DNA from: an uncultured Xanthobacteraceae bacterium
Lineage (GTDB): Bacteria > Pseudomonadota > Alphaproteobacteria > Rhizobiales > Xanthobacteraceae
Assembly: GCA_955652195.1 (NCBI GenBank)
Contig: CATPBC010000386.1
Coordinates: 1 to 14,385, forward strand
Direction of reading: 5' to 3'
Length of the DNA: 14,385 nt
Shown: positions 13,934 through 14,385 of the stretch, piece after piece
Numbering within the stretch: the stretch's first letter is position 1
How the letters are laid out: each line of letters opens with the position of its first letter
The notes under the pieces: model-generated
Seen by the model: the letters and a program-made list of their open reading frames with translations, nothing else
Told to the model about the DNA's origin: nothing
Database searches by the model: none
Translations under genes and position numbers: made by a program

Positions 13934-14385
13934 TCAAGAACTGACCGGTTCGGCGGACCGCATGCCGAAGCGCGCCAGGATTTCGGCCGGTGCGTGGCCG
14001 GACGTAAAGATCGCGCGCGTTGCCCCTTTGTCATTTGCGGCGGGCGCAACGTCGAGAAGATGCGCAACGCGGCGCGCGATAGCCGGCGCGGGATCGATGA
14101 AGTTCACCGGCCAAGGCGCAAGTTGTTCGAAGCGCGCGATCAGCAATGGATAATGCGTGCAGGCGAGCACCACCGTGTCGGTTCGCGCGCCCTCATCGCG
14201 AAAGCAGGGGGCAATTTCTGCGCCCAAGGCGGCGTCGGTGACCGGGCGACCATGCAGTTCGGCCTCCGCGTAAGCCGCAAGTTTTTTCGATCCGACCAGA
14301 TCGACCGTGCAGCCCTGCGCGTGGTCGCGAATGAGCGCGCGGGTATATTCGCGCTTGACGGTGGCTTCGGTGCCCAGCACGGCGA
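13934..14385 (-). CDS. murI: Glutamate racemase, C-terminal half (5' end beyond window edge)
   Basis: MurI interconverts L- and D-glutamate to supply the D-glutamate of peptidoglycan, in the cytoplasm without a cofactor. The frame is open to the right edge, so only about 150 residues are present of a family that is usually 255-290 long. The segment begins VLGTEATVKREYTRALI, includes the second catalytic cysteine and its neighbours in VLACTHYPLL, and FIDPAPAIARRV follows. The first half-site cysteine (in the CNTA motif) lies outside the window. The tail (about 40 residues after VAHLL) looks lineage-specific and ends RFGMRSAEPVSS. It is followed downstream by rpsD on the same strand, 327 bp on, with the rpsD promoter in between, so the two are probably transcribed separately. 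Confidence 0.96.
   Translation of the reverse strand, partial: AVLGTEATVKREYTRALIRDHAQGCTVDLVGSKKLAAYAEAELHGRPVTDAALGAEIAPCFRDEGARTDTVVLACTHYPLLIARFEQLAPWPVNFIDPAPAIARRVAHLLDVAPAANDKGATRAIFTSGHAPAEILARFGMRSAEPVSS

Overview
The window reads as a chromosomal housekeeping stretch from a high-GC alphaproteobacterium of the Hyphomicrobiales (Rhizobiales), closest in feel to Bradyrhizobium, Rhodopseudomonas or Xanthobacteraceae. This rests on protein style: a eukaryote-like NADP isocitrate dehydrogenase, a DUF1476 ATPase-inhibitor (zeta) protein beside purC, a zinc-less ribosomal protein S4, and a separate purS/purQ/purL set followed by bolA and grxD. No transposase, phage gene, CRISPR array, tRNA or rRNA was seen, and nothing looks recently acquired. 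The assignment is from memory of families, not from a search.

Layout. 1-745: 3' two-thirds of recA (+). 863-1249: small predicted exported protein (-). 1250-1666: gene-free, with a candidate plus-strand small RNA ending in a terminator-like hairpin at about 1532-1648. 1667-2512: orphan NMT1/THI5-like substrate-binding protein (-). 2636-2929: two-helix membrane protein (-). 3100-4311: icd (-). 4587-5786: TrmJ-type tRNA methyltransferase carrying an extra C-terminal DUF559 nuclease-like domain (+), overlapping tail-to-tail with an HpcH/HpaI aldolase (-, 5776-6552). 6583-6906: ATP synthase zeta inhibitor (-), divergent from the purine cluster purC-purS-purQ-purL (+, 7180-11265). Then bolA (11401-11637) and monothiol glutaredoxin grxD (11852-12190), both +. 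Two small paralogous two-helix membrane proteins follow (-), then rpsD (-) and the 3' half of murI (-, running off the right edge).

How the genes work together. PurC makes SAICAR. PurS, PurQ and PurL form the three-part FGAM synthase, with PurQ supplying ammonia from glutamine. BolA and the CGFS glutaredoxin are partners in [2Fe-2S] handling. RecA, S4, TrmJ, Icd and MurI are core functions with no shared pathway.

I found no convincing undescribed multi-gene system. The points most worth a second look are the TrmJ-DUF559 fusion with an altered nuclease core, the rpsD promoter with helically phased repeats and a long structured leader, the candidate small RNA at 1532-1648, the 18-bp palindrome upstream of grxD, and the pair of paralogous small membrane proteins.
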